27,167 nt of DNA, from NCBI GenBank assembly GCA_002309345.1, contig DBWZ01000047.1, positions 1 through 27,167 of the forward strand, written 5' to 3'. A model generated the notes under the pieces. That model was not told the origin of the DNA. It searched no databases and saw only the letters and a program-made list of their open reading frames with translations. Origin of the DNA: Pseudobutyrivibrio sp. UBA1225. Lineage in GTDB: Bacteria > Bacillota > Clostridia > Lachnospirales > Lachnospiraceae. Below are positions 7,889-15,634 of this stretch, piece by piece. The translations under genes and the position numbers were made by a program. Numbering within the stretch: the first letter of the stretch is position 1; each line of letters begins with the position of its first letter.

Positions 7889-8605
7889 TTACTTAGTAAT
7901 TAAATCTTGAAATTCTGGCCTAAGGCTTGCGCATTTGCTAACACAATCCTGAGCCAAAACATCTATAATATCTAGGACTTTATCTCCTACTATGTTGTCT
8001 CGTTTAACTATTGAAAGCTCGGTGCAACCTAGTATAACCACCTGAGCACCATCCTTAATCAATCTATCTCTAACATCCAAAAAATCGTTTATATTGATGC
8101 TATTTCCTGCCTTAACGCCTTTGTAGATGATGTCCATCAGCATCTCTTGGCAGCGCTCGATAGGATAGATGCACTCAATTCCATACTCCTTGAAAATAGA
8201 ATCAAAAAGATGTGTCTTGACTGTACCAGTGGTTGCCATAATCCCCACCTTGTTAATACCTTCCTTGGAAAGATATTCTGCTGTCTCCCTGATACCATTG
8301 CTGATAGGTACAGAAACACTTTCTGACAGCTGCTCGTGGAAATAATGAGCCGTGATACAAGGAATAGCTATGTAATCAATGCTCTGACTCTCAAGAGACT
8401 TTGCAATCTCTATCATCTTTGGCAGAGGACTATCCATGCACTCTCCAAGAATGTACCCCGTCCTATCAGGAATCGATGGACAGTTGTAAACTATCATTTC
8501 TATATTATCTTGATCGGTTTTGGCATCGGTCATTTCTATAATGCGTCGCATAAAATAAGCCGTCGCCATGGGCCCCAATCCGCCAATTATTCCAAGTTTT
8601 TTCAT
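7889..8605 (-). CDS. Aspartate/glutamate-type amino acid racemase
   Basis: A 238-residue cytosolic, cofactor-independent racemase of the Asp/Glu racemase superfamily. The N-terminal MKKLGIIGGLGPMAT is characteristic. Both catalytic cysteines are present: Cys83 in IPCITAHYF and Cys194 in ILGCTELSIV. The exact amino acid cannot be read from sequence: relatives act on Asp, Glu, homoserine or basic amino acids (RacX/YgeA). It starts 12 bp after the transglutaminase-like gene and ends 14 bp before the ligase gene, so it is embedded in the dlt-like operon and probably supplies the D-amino acid that the ligase activates. Classical dlt operons lack such a gene. Confidence 0.9.
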   Translation of the reverse strand: MKKLGIIGGLGPMATAYFMRRIIEMTDAKTDQDNIEMIVYNCPSIPDRTGYILGECMDSPLPKMIEIAKSLESQSIDYIAIPCITAHYFHEQLSESVSVPISNGIRETAEYLSKEGINKVGIMATTGTVKTHLFDSIFKEYGIECIYPIERCQEMLMDIIYKGVKAGNSININDFLDVRDRLIKDGAQVVILGCTELSIVKRDNIVGDKVLDIIDVLAQDCVSKCASLRPEFQDLITK

Positions 8606-8617
8606 TAAATTATTCTC

Positions 8618-10201
8618 CTAGTTAAAATAGTGGTAAACGCTTCTATCAAAATTATGAGAGTTGTAGTGCTGCTTTGAATATGCAGTCAACTCATCATCTG
8701 TAAGATAGAACCCCTTGAAGGATTTATCTACACGAGGAGTCGCATCAAAATGTCTCCATCCCTCTCCGCAATCTATCACGTTCCAATAATGATGACGTGT
8801 GGCTGTTGGAATGATCTCGATATCCTCATTTTTAATTCCTGCCCTAGTGAGCAATGCCTTACTAACCGCATAATAATTGTAGCAATCGCCACGATGATTT
8901 GTAAGTCCGTCATATGCGCCCTTAAGCCAATCATCTCTATCTGAACTTTCGCTGTAACCAATATTGGCCTGTACCCATGCAAAGATTGCTTTTGCCTTCT
9001 CAAAATCTGACATATTGTCATTGACTATATTTTTGAGAACACCATCTGCAAGTGCGTATACTTGGTCTTCGCTGTACATCTGCTCTATGACTGTAACTGT
9101 ACCCTGAGCTGTTCCAATGTTGCCCATTGAATCGGTAGCGCTATAAGTGATTGTGTATACACCTGGGGTATCCAAATCAATTTGGCTGCTATCCACTTCA
9201 ACCTGAAGCCCGGTATCCATGTTGTCAGTAACAGTGATGCCTGATTTAAAACCAACACCTGAGCCTACATAAACAGTCTTATCCAGCTGACCCGCGATTA
9301 CCGGAGGAGTAACATCATATTCGGAAACAATATTAAGATTTGCCTCTTTTTCAGTTTGATTTCCAGATGAATCCTCTGCAACGATGATAACTGGATAACT
9401 TCCAACGCCATCATATTGAGGTTCTGCCTTGTAGTGGAAAGAAACCTCTCCAGACAAATCTGATGCAGACTCAACAAAATCTGCTGCTACAGGTTTTTCT
9501 TCCGGAATACGAGTCACTGTTTTGACCTCAAGTTCTGGTGCCACATGATCCTTGACTATGAGTTTGCACTTGTAGGTATAAAAATCTGACTGTATTCCAA
9601 CTGTGTAAGTGCCGACCTTGTCAATTTTAGGAGCAGTCGACTTTGTAAACTTAGCAGGTTTGCTTGTGTCCTTTAAAAAATCTGTAGGTTTAACAACAGT
9701 GCCAAGCTCTACCTCACATTTTTTGTAAACACGACTTGAATAGTCGTAATAAAAATAGGCTCCCACGCCTAGTACAGCGACTATTAAAGCCACTTTCCCT
9801 AGGGTAAAAAGCCTACGTAATTTTTTGGATTTACGAGACTTTCTAGTTCTTGCAGGCATGTTTGCATTACGGGCTCTAACATCTCTAGCTGTACTAGCAT
9901 CCCTGGAAGGTCTAGAGTCTCTAGTAGGTCTAGCGTTTCTTGCTTGTCTAAGCTCCCTCGCCAAACGCTCCTCGCGCATCATACGTCTCTCGGGATTTAT
10001 TCGAGAATCACGTGCCTGACGGGGGTCCCTAGCCTGACGAGAGTTCCTTACTAGTCGAGGGTCTCTCGACTGATATGGTTCTCTTGCCTGTCTAAGTTCT
10101 CGAGCTAAACGTTCTTCACGTATTACTCGTGGATCTCTTGTATATTCGCTGTCTCTACTAACGTTTTTTCTTGTGGATTCGGATATTTCTATATTTCTCA
10201 T
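8618..10201 (-). CDS. Membrane-anchored transglutaminase-like protein with Ig-like domains and Arg-rich tail
   Basis: A 527-residue protein from the ATG at 10201, chosen because GGAG lies seven bases upstream; a longer frame to 10261 has no such site. Residues 1-130 are an extremely Arg-rich cytoplasmic region with RDPR/RDSR units and an exact 13-residue repeat at 28-40 and 76-88. A membrane segment spans about 131-151. Two or three Ig-like/DUF5011-type domains follow (about 160-372, with APELEV and DVTPPVIAG starts). The C-terminal transglutaminase-like domain has a full triad: Cys440 (GDCYNYY), His471 (HYWNV), Asp486 (HFDATP). It heads the operon. The external domain probably acts on wall peptide or protein, as hydrolase or crosslinker; the substrate is unknown. 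Confidence 0.85.
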   Translation of the reverse strand: MRNIEISESTRKNVSRDSEYTRDPRVIREERLARELRQAREPYQSRDPRLVRNSRQARDPRQARDSRINPERRMMREERLARELRQARNARPTRDSRPSRDASTARDVRARNANMPARTRKSRKSKKLRRLFTLGKVALIVAVLGVGAYFYYDYSSRVYKKCEVELGTVVKPTDFLKDTSKPAKFTKSTAPKIDKVGTYTVGIQSDFYTYKCKLIVKDHVAPELEVKTVTRIPEEKPVAADFVESASDLSGEVSFHYKAEPQYDGVGSYPVIIVAEDSSGNQTEKEANLNIVSEYDVTPPVIAGQLDKTVYVGSGVGFKSGITVTDNMDTGLQVEVDSSQIDLDTPGVYTITYSATDSMGNIGTAQGTVTVIEQMYSEDQVYALADGVLKNIVNDNMSDFEKAKAIFAWVQANIGYSESSDRDDWLKGAYDGLTNHRGDCYNYYAVSKALLTRAGIKNEDIEIIPTATRHHYWNVIDCGEGWRHFDATPRVDKSFKGFYLTDDELTAYSKQHYNSHNFDRSVYHYFN

Positions 10202-10211
10202 GATTATTCTC

Positions 10212-10228
10212 CAGAGTTTAAAACTCTG
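10212..10228. promoter_or_regulatory. Palindrome at predicted transcription start (operator-like)
   Basis: On the minus strand CAGAGTTTTAAACTCTG is a perfect 8-bp inverted repeat around one central base. It covers the expected start point of the promoter at 10233-10261, and its last base is the first G of the ribosome-binding GGAG. It could bind a repressor or fold at the 5' end of the mRNA and limit translation. Confidence 0.55.
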
Positions 10229-10232
10229 ACCC

Positions 10233-10261
10233 ATTTTAACAATCATGCTACATATAGTCAA
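10233..10261 (-). promoter_or_regulatory. Promoter of the dlt-like operon
   Basis: On the minus strand TTGACT (10256-10261), a 17-bp spacer and TAAAAT (10233-10238), with a TGT extended -10 just before. It lies in the 63-bp gap after the HerA-like gene, so the seven genes from the transglutaminase-like protein to dtd can be transcribed on their own. Confidence 0.75.
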
Positions 10262-10264
10262 ATT

Positions 10265-11845
10265 TTAGCCCTTGAAAAGAGTGTTCAAAAGACCTCTCAA
10301 AAGCTGTGCACCCGTGTTCCCTCCTAGTGTTTGACCAAATTTTCCACCGAACTGTTTTCCCACTTTTTTTCCTACCTCGCGGCCAATTGTTCCAGCCACA
10401 GTAGTTCCTACAGATTTGATTGCTCTCTTCTTGCGGTTTTCTTCTTTTTCTTTAGCCTTTGCCTCGGCTTTTTCTGCAGCCGCAGCTTCCTTGGCCTGTT
10501 GTTTGGCGGCCTCAGCAGCTTCTTTTTCAGCCTTAGCTGCCTGCTCCTTTTCCGCCCCCATTCTTGTAAGCAATTCAAAGGCAGATTCTGGATCTACGGC
10601 TGTAGCGTACTTTGTATATAAAACATTTGATTTGATTGCATTATCTCTTGTGGCTTCATCGATGCCGCCCATCTGCGACTGAGGTGGTAGAATCGCAACC
10701 TTTTCAACTACAGATGGCGTACCATCCTCCATCAAAAATGATGCAACTGCCTCTCCTGTTCCAAGAGCCTCTATTACATCAGCTGTTTTGAAGGCTGGAT
10801 TCTCTCTGAAGGAATCGGCGGCTGCCTTGACTGCCTTTTGATCAGATGGAGTGTATGCGCGAAGGGCGTGCTGAACCTTGTTGCCAAGCTGTGCCAAAAC
10901 TCCGTCTGGAATATCTCTAGGATTCTGTGTTACAAAATAGACTCCTATTCCCTTGGAACGGATGAGCTTAACAACCTGCTCTATCTTATCTAGTAAGGAT
11001 TTTGGAGTGTCCTTGAAGAGCAAATGCGCCTCATCAAAGAAGAACACCATCTTTGGCTTGTCCAAATCGCCAACCTCTGGCATGGTCTCAAACAGCTCTG
11101 AAAGCATCCAAAGCAGGAACATTGAATAGAGGGTGCCATTGTTGATAAGGCTCTGGCTATCCAAAATATGAATCATCCCTCTGCCGTTTTCACCTACTGT
11201 AAACCAATCTCTAATATCTAGAGCTGGCTCACCGAAGAAAACATCGCCTCCTGCAAGTTCAAGAGCCACAACTGCGCGCTGAATAGCAGATATGCTAACA
11301 GGACTGATATGACCATAATCTGCAGCAAACTCTTTGCCGTTTTCTGCCACATAGCTTAACATTGATTTTAAATCCTTGGTATCAATCAACGCAAGGTTGT
11401 TGTCGTCTGCTATCTTGAAAACGATTGTGAGAATATCAGATTGAAGCTCATTTAAATCCATGATTCGAGATAGCAATGTTGGACCCATCTCGGTGATGGT
11501 TGTTCTAAGCTGAATACCATTTTTCCCAAACACATCCCAAAGGGTGGTTGGATAATTGTGGTATTCAAAACCGTGCGCATCAAGACCAAACTTTGCTATA
11601 CGCTTTTGCATATCTTCGCTGTCTTTGCCCGGAGAGAGCATTCCTGCGATATCCCCCTTGACATCGGCAAGAAACACCGGCACTCCCATATCAGAAAATG
11701 TCTCGGCCATAACCTTTAAGGTAATTGTCTTTCCTGTACCAGTGGCACCGGCAATCAATCCATGTCGATTTGCCTTGTTTGGAAGCATGTAAACAGGCTC
11801 GCCCGCCTCGGTGTTGGCAATCCAAATTTTCCCATCTCTAATCAT
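10265..11845 (-). CDS. HerA/YjgR-like P-loop ATPase (DUF853)
   Basis: A 526-residue ATPase of the DUF853 (YjgR) branch of the HerA/FtsK class. Walker A is GATGTGKT (33-40), Walker B ends in FFFDEAH (Asp271/Glu272), and VYFVTQNPRDIP is the sensor-like strand. Residues of about 427-485 form an Ala/Glu/Lys-rich charged helix, probably coiled coil, followed by a Gly/Lys-rich end. The cellular role of the family is not established. No NurA nuclease gene is nearby, so a HerA-NurA end-resection role is unlikely. It starts 42 bp after the MgtC-family gene with a GGGAGG ribosome site and is probably co-transcribed with it. Confidence 0.87.
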   Translation of the reverse strand: MIRDGKIWIANTEAGEPVYMLPNKANRHGLIAGATGTGKTITLKVMAETFSDMGVPVFLADVKGDIAGMLSPGKDSEDMQKRIAKFGLDAHGFEYHNYPTTLWDVFGKNGIQLRTTITEMGPTLLSRIMDLNELQSDILTIVFKIADDNNLALIDTKDLKSMLSYVAENGKEFAADYGHISPVSISAIQRAVVALELAGGDVFFGEPALDIRDWFTVGENGRGMIHILDSQSLINNGTLYSMFLLWMLSELFETMPEVGDLDKPKMVFFFDEAHLLFKDTPKSLLDKIEQVVKLIRSKGIGVYFVTQNPRDIPDGVLAQLGNKVQHALRAYTPSDQKAVKAAADSFRENPAFKTADVIEALGTGEAVASFLMEDGTPSVVEKVAILPPQSQMGGIDEATRDNAIKSNVLYTKYATAVDPESAFELLTRMGAEKEQAAKAEKEAAEAAKQQAKEAAAAEKAEAKAKEKEENRKKRAIKSVGTTVAGTIGREVGKKVGKQFGGKFGQTLGGNTGAQLLRGLLNTLFKG

Positions 11846-11887
11846 GATAAAAACCTCCCGAATTTTGTTTCTCAGAAAAACAAGAAT

Positions 11888-12574
11888 CTAAACCTCTTCA
11901 ACGTAGCTTACGAAATCGAGATTATTCAGCTCGTCGATAAGCTTTTGATGTGAATGCTTTTTATTAAAATCAAGCTCTATCATCAATGCAGAATCTGTAC
12001 CAGAAAGAGTTTTGTCCTTGGTCTTTGTCATGCTGACAATGTTGTACCCCATCTCCAAGAAGCGCTTCCTAAGCTTTTTAACCCCATTGTTTTCTTCTAC
12101 CTCGATGTAGATGCTCACATATCTACTACTTTCCTCTATCTGCTGGCTTACTCGCATAAGAACAAGATTCGCAATCATAACAAGCACAAAACAAGCGAAG
12201 CCAACCACAAGGTATCCTGCGCCAAAAGCCATACCCATGCAGGATGCCACCCAAAGCGATGCAGCTGTTGTGAGTCCCTTTATCTGATTGCGACCTGTAA
12301 CAATAATTGTTCCAGCGCCTAGGAAACCAATACCGCTGACAACCCCGGCGGGGATTCGACTGACATCTGCTGTGGCACTTGACGCAAGATAGATATTAAG
12401 CACTGCTGCAACCGCAGAGCCCAAGCTCACAAGAGAAAACGTCCTGATGCCCGCGCTGTGCCGTCTGACAATTCGCTCCCATCCAATCAAGCTGCCGCAG
12501 ATGGTTGCAATAACAAGTCTGATGATAACTGCTATGCTATCCATTCCCTGCAAATAATCCATATATTTCACCAT
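11888..12574 (-). CDS. MgtC/SapB family membrane protein
   Basis: A 228-residue protein with five or so membrane segments in the first 150 residues. The family signature is clear: LIGWERIVRRHSAGIRTFSLVSLGSA, and later GIGFLGAGTII and GLTTAASLWVASCMGMAFG. Residues 150-228 form a soluble ACT-like C-terminal domain. MgtC proteins are tied to magnesium limitation, acid stress and control of F-type ATPase, but the function of this one is not known. An eight-G run (12581-12588) serves as or overlaps the ribosome site, six bases before the ATG. Two hairpins lie in the leader. Confidence 0.88.
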   Translation of the reverse strand: MVKYMDYLQGMDSIAVIIRLVIATICGSLIGWERIVRRHSAGIRTFSLVSLGSAVAAVLNIYLASSATADVSRIPAGVVSGIGFLGAGTIIVTGRNQIKGLTTAASLWVASCMGMAFGAGYLVVGFACFVLVMIANLVLMRVSQQIEESSRYVSIYIEVEENNGVKKLRKRFLEMGYNIVSMTKTKDKTLSGTDSALMIELDFNKKHSHQKLIDELNNLDFVSYVEEV

Positions 12575-12597
12575 GAGCTGCCCCCCCCTATATCGTC

Positions 12598-12648
12598 AAA
12601 TGCAGCTTTTCCGGTGCTGCATTTTAAAACTAAGCTTCAAGCTTAGTT
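12598..12648 (-). promoter_or_regulatory. Leader region of the MgtC-family gene with two hairpins
   Basis: Between the PgeF stop and the MgtC start are two perfect inverted repeats: AACTAAGCTT/AAGCTTAGTT (12628-12648, one central base) and AAATGCAGC/GCTGCATTT (12598-12624, nine-base loop). On the minus strand the first is followed by TTAAAAT and may be the pgeF terminator. The second sits just before the G-rich ribosome site and could affect access to it. Confidence 0.5.
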
Positions 12649-12662
12649 GAAAGAATAGATAT

Positions 12663-12671
12663 ATTTTACCA
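12663..12671 (-). promoter_or_regulatory. Possible extended -10 promoter for the MgtC-family gene
   Basis: On the minus strand TGG-TAAAAT (12663-12671) forms an extended -10. No good -35 is visible 17 bp upstream. Transcription from here would give a leader of about 85 bases holding both hairpins. Confidence 0.35.
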
Positions 12672-12695
12672 TATCCTGATAGGCTAACGCTATTG

Positions 12696-13517
12696 CTATA
12701 GTGAAATAAAAGCAGCTAAGCTTCCCCTATTGGCTCCCATAATTCTATGGGAATAAAAAAGCTTAGGATTACACCTTGTGCAGTAATCCGTAATTTCGAT
12801 ATTTGACTCTGGAACCCCTGCCTCTAAAAACACCAGCTTGCATGCCTCCCATAGATCAAGCATATATTTGTCAGCATCCTGAGGATTAAATATAGATGGA
12901 CGAAGAAGTCTGTCTTTGTTTTCTGGGCCAAAGGCTCTTATAAATTCATCCGCCACATCGGCACTTACTTCGTAACAGTTTTTACAGATGCTTGGAGCAA
13001 TACAGCAAAGAACATCTTTGGGATTAGTACCAAAGTGCTGACTCATCTTTTCAATAGTAATCTTGCCTATCTTTCCTACCGTGCCTCGCCAACCTGAATG
13101 TGAAAGCGCCACTACCTCATTTATGGGATCATAAAAATACAATGGAACACAATCAGCGTAGAAGGTAACCAGCGGCATATCCTTAACATTAGTGATCAAT
13201 CCGTCCACATCGTCATATGGCAAAGGTCGAATGATGCCGTTTCCCGCATCTTTTTCATCTACAACAATAACGTTTGTAGTATGCGTCTGCTTAGATAGAC
13301 ACATACGCTGGTAATTCATATCTAGAGCCGCCGAAATGCGTCTGTAGTTCTCGCGGACATTGTCATCGCTATCGCCACGATTAAAGCCCAAATTAAGGGA
13401 ATCATAGACTCCTGTGCTGACACCACCTAATCTTGTAGAAAAACCATGCTTCACATTTGCTTTTTTTAATGAATCGAAGGTCATGTAGGTGACCCCGTTT
13501 TTTGTTTCTTTGTTCAT
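12696..13517 (-). CDS. pgeF: Peptidoglycan editing factor PgeF / YfiH-type multicopper-like protein
   Basis: A 273-residue protein of the YfiH/YlmD (DUF152, laccase-domain) family. The zinc-site residues are present: His79 in KQTHT, Cys123 in ADCVPLYFYD and His140 in HSGWRGT. CIAPSI and CTRCNPKLFYSHR are also family motifs. Members hydrolyse or phosphorylate purine nucleosides, and E. coli YfiH prevents misincorporated serine in peptidoglycan. The ATG at 13517 is chosen over an in-frame TTG two codons upstream. Neither has a Shine-Dalgarno site, but TGTTATATT lies seven bases before the ATG, so the mRNA may be leaderless. Confidence 0.92.
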   Translation of the reverse strand: MNKETKNGVTYMTFDSLKKANVKHGFSTRLGGVSTGVYDSLNLGFNRGDSDDNVRENYRRISAALDMNYQRMCLSKQTHTTNVIVVDEKDAGNGIIRPLPYDDVDGLITNVKDMPLVTFYADCVPLYFYDPINEVVALSHSGWRGTVGKIGKITIEKMSQHFGTNPKDVLCCIAPSICKNCYEVSADVADEFIRAFGPENKDRLLRPSIFNPQDADKYMLDLWEACKLVFLEAGVPESNIEITDYCTRCNPKLFYSHRIMGANRGSLAAFISL

Positions 13518-13604
13518 AGTCAATAATATAACACAGATGCATGCTTTTTATCGAGAAATCCATTTTCAATAATTTGATATTAAAGAAATTTTGTGTTGTT
13601 GACA

Positions 13605-13633
13605 TTGTAAATTAGAGTCTTTTCATATATAAT
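13605..13633 (+). promoter_or_regulatory. Promoter of the pyridoxamine oxidase-like gene
   Basis: TTGTAA (13605-13610), 17-bp spacer, TATAAT (13628-13633). A TTGACA at 13599-13604 is too far upstream (23 bp) to be the -35 for this -10. The leader is about 85 bases. Confidence 0.65.
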
Positions 13634-13724
13634 GATTGTGCAAAATCTATTTGTTTGCAATAAATAAAACAGGACATTAGATATAGTAAATCACAATGAC
13701 CTGCACTTTCACGAGGAGGGTAAA

Positions 13725-14117
13725 ATGGAAGAAGTATTACAGTTTTTAAAGAAATGTGGAACATACTATCTTGCCACAGTAGATGGCGATCAGCCAAGAG
13801 TACGTCCTTTCGGCACAGCCAATATATTCGAGGACAAGCTTTATATTCAAACTGGAAAGTCAAAGGATGTGTCAAAGCAAATCCAGAAAAATCCTAAAGT
13901 AGAAATCTGCGGTTTTGCAGAGGGCACTTGGGTGCGTGTTGCTGGCGAATTAGTTCGCGACGACAGAATTGAGGCTAAGACAAGCATGCTTGATGCTCAT
14001 CCTGATCTTAAGGCTATGTACTCAGCTGAGGATGATAACACAGAAGTACTTTACTTCAAGAATGCAACTGCAACATTCTATTCATTTACTGGAGCACCTA
14101 TGACTGTACAGTTCTAG
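13725..14117 (+). CDS. Pyridoxamine 5'-phosphate oxidase-family flavin-binding protein
   Basis: A 130-residue split-barrel protein, typical of small FMN- or F420-type PNPOx-fold proteins. Motifs are YYLATVDGDQPRVRPFG near the N-terminus, LYIQTGKSKDVSKQIQKNP in the middle and FYSFTGAP at the end. It is too short to be a classical PdxH and probably works as a dimer binding FMN, possibly as a general reductase or in stress response. A strong AGGAGG lies five bases before the ATG. It is a single-gene unit with its own promoter and terminator. Confidence 0.88.
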   Translation: MEEVLQFLKKCGTYYLATVDGDQPRVRPFGTANIFEDKLYIQTGKSKDVSKQIQKNPKVEICGFAEGTWVRVAGELVRDDRIEAKTSMLDAHPDLKAMYSAEDDNTEVLYFKNATATFYSFTGAPMTVQF

Positions 14118-14174
14118 TATGAATCGCATTCTTTAATTTGTATTTGCTTTTATAACTTTAAACAAAACTACAAA

Positions 14175-14211
14175 ACACCTAGTTATGATAACGATACATA
14201 ACTAGGTGTTA
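14175..14211. terminator. Bidirectional terminator
   Basis: A perfect 14-bp stem AACACCTAGTTATG/CATAACTAGGTGTT with a nine-base loop, followed by ATTTTTCTTT on the plus strand and TTGTAGTTTTG on the minus strand. It separates the convergent oxidase-like and MFS genes. Confidence 0.88.
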
Positions 14212-14225
14212 TTTTTCTTTATAAA

Positions 14226-15458
14226 CTATTTAGCTTTTTGGGAAAGCATTCTATATAAAAACGTAAATACGATTCCCACTACCGAAAATACGATAGCGAT
14301 AATAAATGCATTTTGATATGTTCCTGATGAAGCATATGCATTTCTCATAATCTGCGGGCCAAAATATCCAGCCAACGCAAAACCTATAAACATGACTCCG
14401 TAATTTACACTGTTGTTTCTAGGGCCAAACTGATCTGCGGTAAATCCCGGATAAACTCCCATAAACGAACCAAAGCTTACTCCTACTATTGAAAGCCCTA
14501 CATAGAACAATCCAATCGCACCTTCCTGCGCATTGAAGAGACAAAGCATACCAACAATGGCAAGTATACAAGCAAGCATCAACGTATTGATTCTACCAAT
14601 CTTATCAGAAAGTGTTCCTGCACCAATCCTTCCAAGAGCATTAAACAATGCAAGTACAGAAACTGCTATTCCAGCGGCTGCTGCATCCATTCCTATCATG
14701 TTTTGGGCCACTGGCGAAGCCTGAGATATAATCATCATTCCAGTAAACGCACCGCAAGTAAGTAACAAAAGCATCACATAAAAAACAGGGGTCTTTAGCA
14801 TTTCGTTCCATGCTAAATTCTTTGGTGCAGCCCCACCAGAAATAGATGCTGGTTCCCAACCCTGAGGCTTATAATCCTCTGGACACTGCTGCATGAAAAC
14901 ACATGAAACAGCAATCAGAATCATAAAGGCAACACCAACGATTTTAAATGCGCTAGTTGCATCAGAACCAGCAACTATCTTTGTTACGATTGGAGGAAGG
15001 ATTACCGAGCTCATACCATACACCGCTGTGGTGATACCTCCAATTAAACCTCTTTTGTCTGGGAAGAATTTTACACATGTAGAAATTGTACTTCCATATG
15101 CCATTCCAAGTCCTAGTCCTCCGATGAGACCATAGGTCACTACTAGGAAACCGATACTTGAAGCAAAGCCAGAAAGGAACATTCCAAGTCCCCACATAAT
15201 ACCCCCAACAAGAATAACTTTTCTAGGGCCAAACTTATCGTTGAACCATCCGCCAGAAATCATTGTAATAGGTCCAACAGAATTTGCAATCGTATATACG
15301 ATTGCCAGATCACCAGGTGTAACATTCATGCCAAGTGAACTGTTGAAGTAGTCAGCCATTGCAGATGAAAATACACTCCATGCATAAACCGAACCCAAGC
15401 ATAGATTGATGAAGCAACCTGCAAAAAGCACAACCCATCTTTTCTTGTCTAAATTCAT
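14226..15458 (-). CDS. OFA-family MFS transporter (oxalate/formate or lactate type)
   Basis: A 410-residue protein with 12 predicted membrane segments. The N-terminal RWVVLFAGCFINLCLGSVYAWSVFS is typical of the OFA branch. Loop 2-3 holds the MFS motif GGWFNDKFGPRKVILVGG. FPDKRGLIGGITTAVYGMSS and DKIGRINTL are further family motifs. Members exchange small carboxylates such as oxalate, formate, lactate or pyruvate; which one here is not readable. An AGAAGGAGG ribosome site precedes the ATG. It is monocistronic, bounded by terminators on both sides. Confidence 0.88.
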   Translation of the reverse strand: MNLDKKRWVVLFAGCFINLCLGSVYAWSVFSSAMADYFNSSLGMNVTPGDLAIVYTIANSVGPITMISGGWFNDKFGPRKVILVGGIMWGLGMFLSGFASSIGFLVVTYGLIGGLGLGMAYGSTISTCVKFFPDKRGLIGGITTAVYGMSSVILPPIVTKIVAGSDATSAFKIVGVAFMILIAVSCVFMQQCPEDYKPQGWEPASISGGAAPKNLAWNEMLKTPVFYVMLLLLTCGAFTGMMIISQASPVAQNMIGMDAAAAGIAVSVLALFNALGRIGAGTLSDKIGRINTLMLACILAIVGMLCLFNAQEGAIGLFYVGLSIVGVSFGSFMGVYPGFTADQFGPRNNSVNYGVMFIGFALAGYFGPQIMRNAYASSGTYQNAFIIAIVFSVVGIVFTFLYRMLSQKAK

Positions 15459-15531
15459 TATTATCCTCCTTCTAAATAGTTGTTTAAATAAAGTTTATCA
15501 TTCCGGCTGTTTCACTTTCTATCAACAAAAA

Positions 15532-15568
15532 GAGAATGGATGTAAACAAAATGTTTATATCCATCCTC
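15532..15568 (-). terminator. Terminator of the DUF815 ATPase gene
   Basis: A 17-base inverted repeat with two mismatches (15532-15548 and 15552-15568) and a three-base spacer. On the minus strand it is followed by TTTTTGTT. It isolates the ATPase gene from the MFS gene downstream. Confidence 0.75.
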
Positions 15569-15634
15569 AAATATCTTAAATAATATCCTCACTTATAACA
15601 AATGTGATTCGTATTTTGTATAGTTCTAAAAGTA

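Noticed and set aside
10202..10261. Upstream start giving 20 more residues on the transglutaminase-like protein
   Set aside because: The region holds the operon promoter, and the ATG at 10201 has a proper GGAG site.
10416..10682. 88-residue plus-strand frame opposite the HerA-like gene
   Set aside because: Antisense to the Ala/Glu/Lys-rich tail of a clear gene; Ser/Phe/Ala-rich composition is the mirror of that tail, and there is no ribosome site or family match.
10265..11845. HerA-like ATPase as part of an anti-phage system
   Set aside because: It belongs to the DUF853/YjgR branch, has no nuclease or defence partner beside it, and sits between housekeeping-type genes.
13612..13875. 87-residue minus-strand frame over the oxidase-like gene start
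   Set aside because: It covers the promoter and 5' end of a well-supported plus-strand gene and has no recognisable motif.
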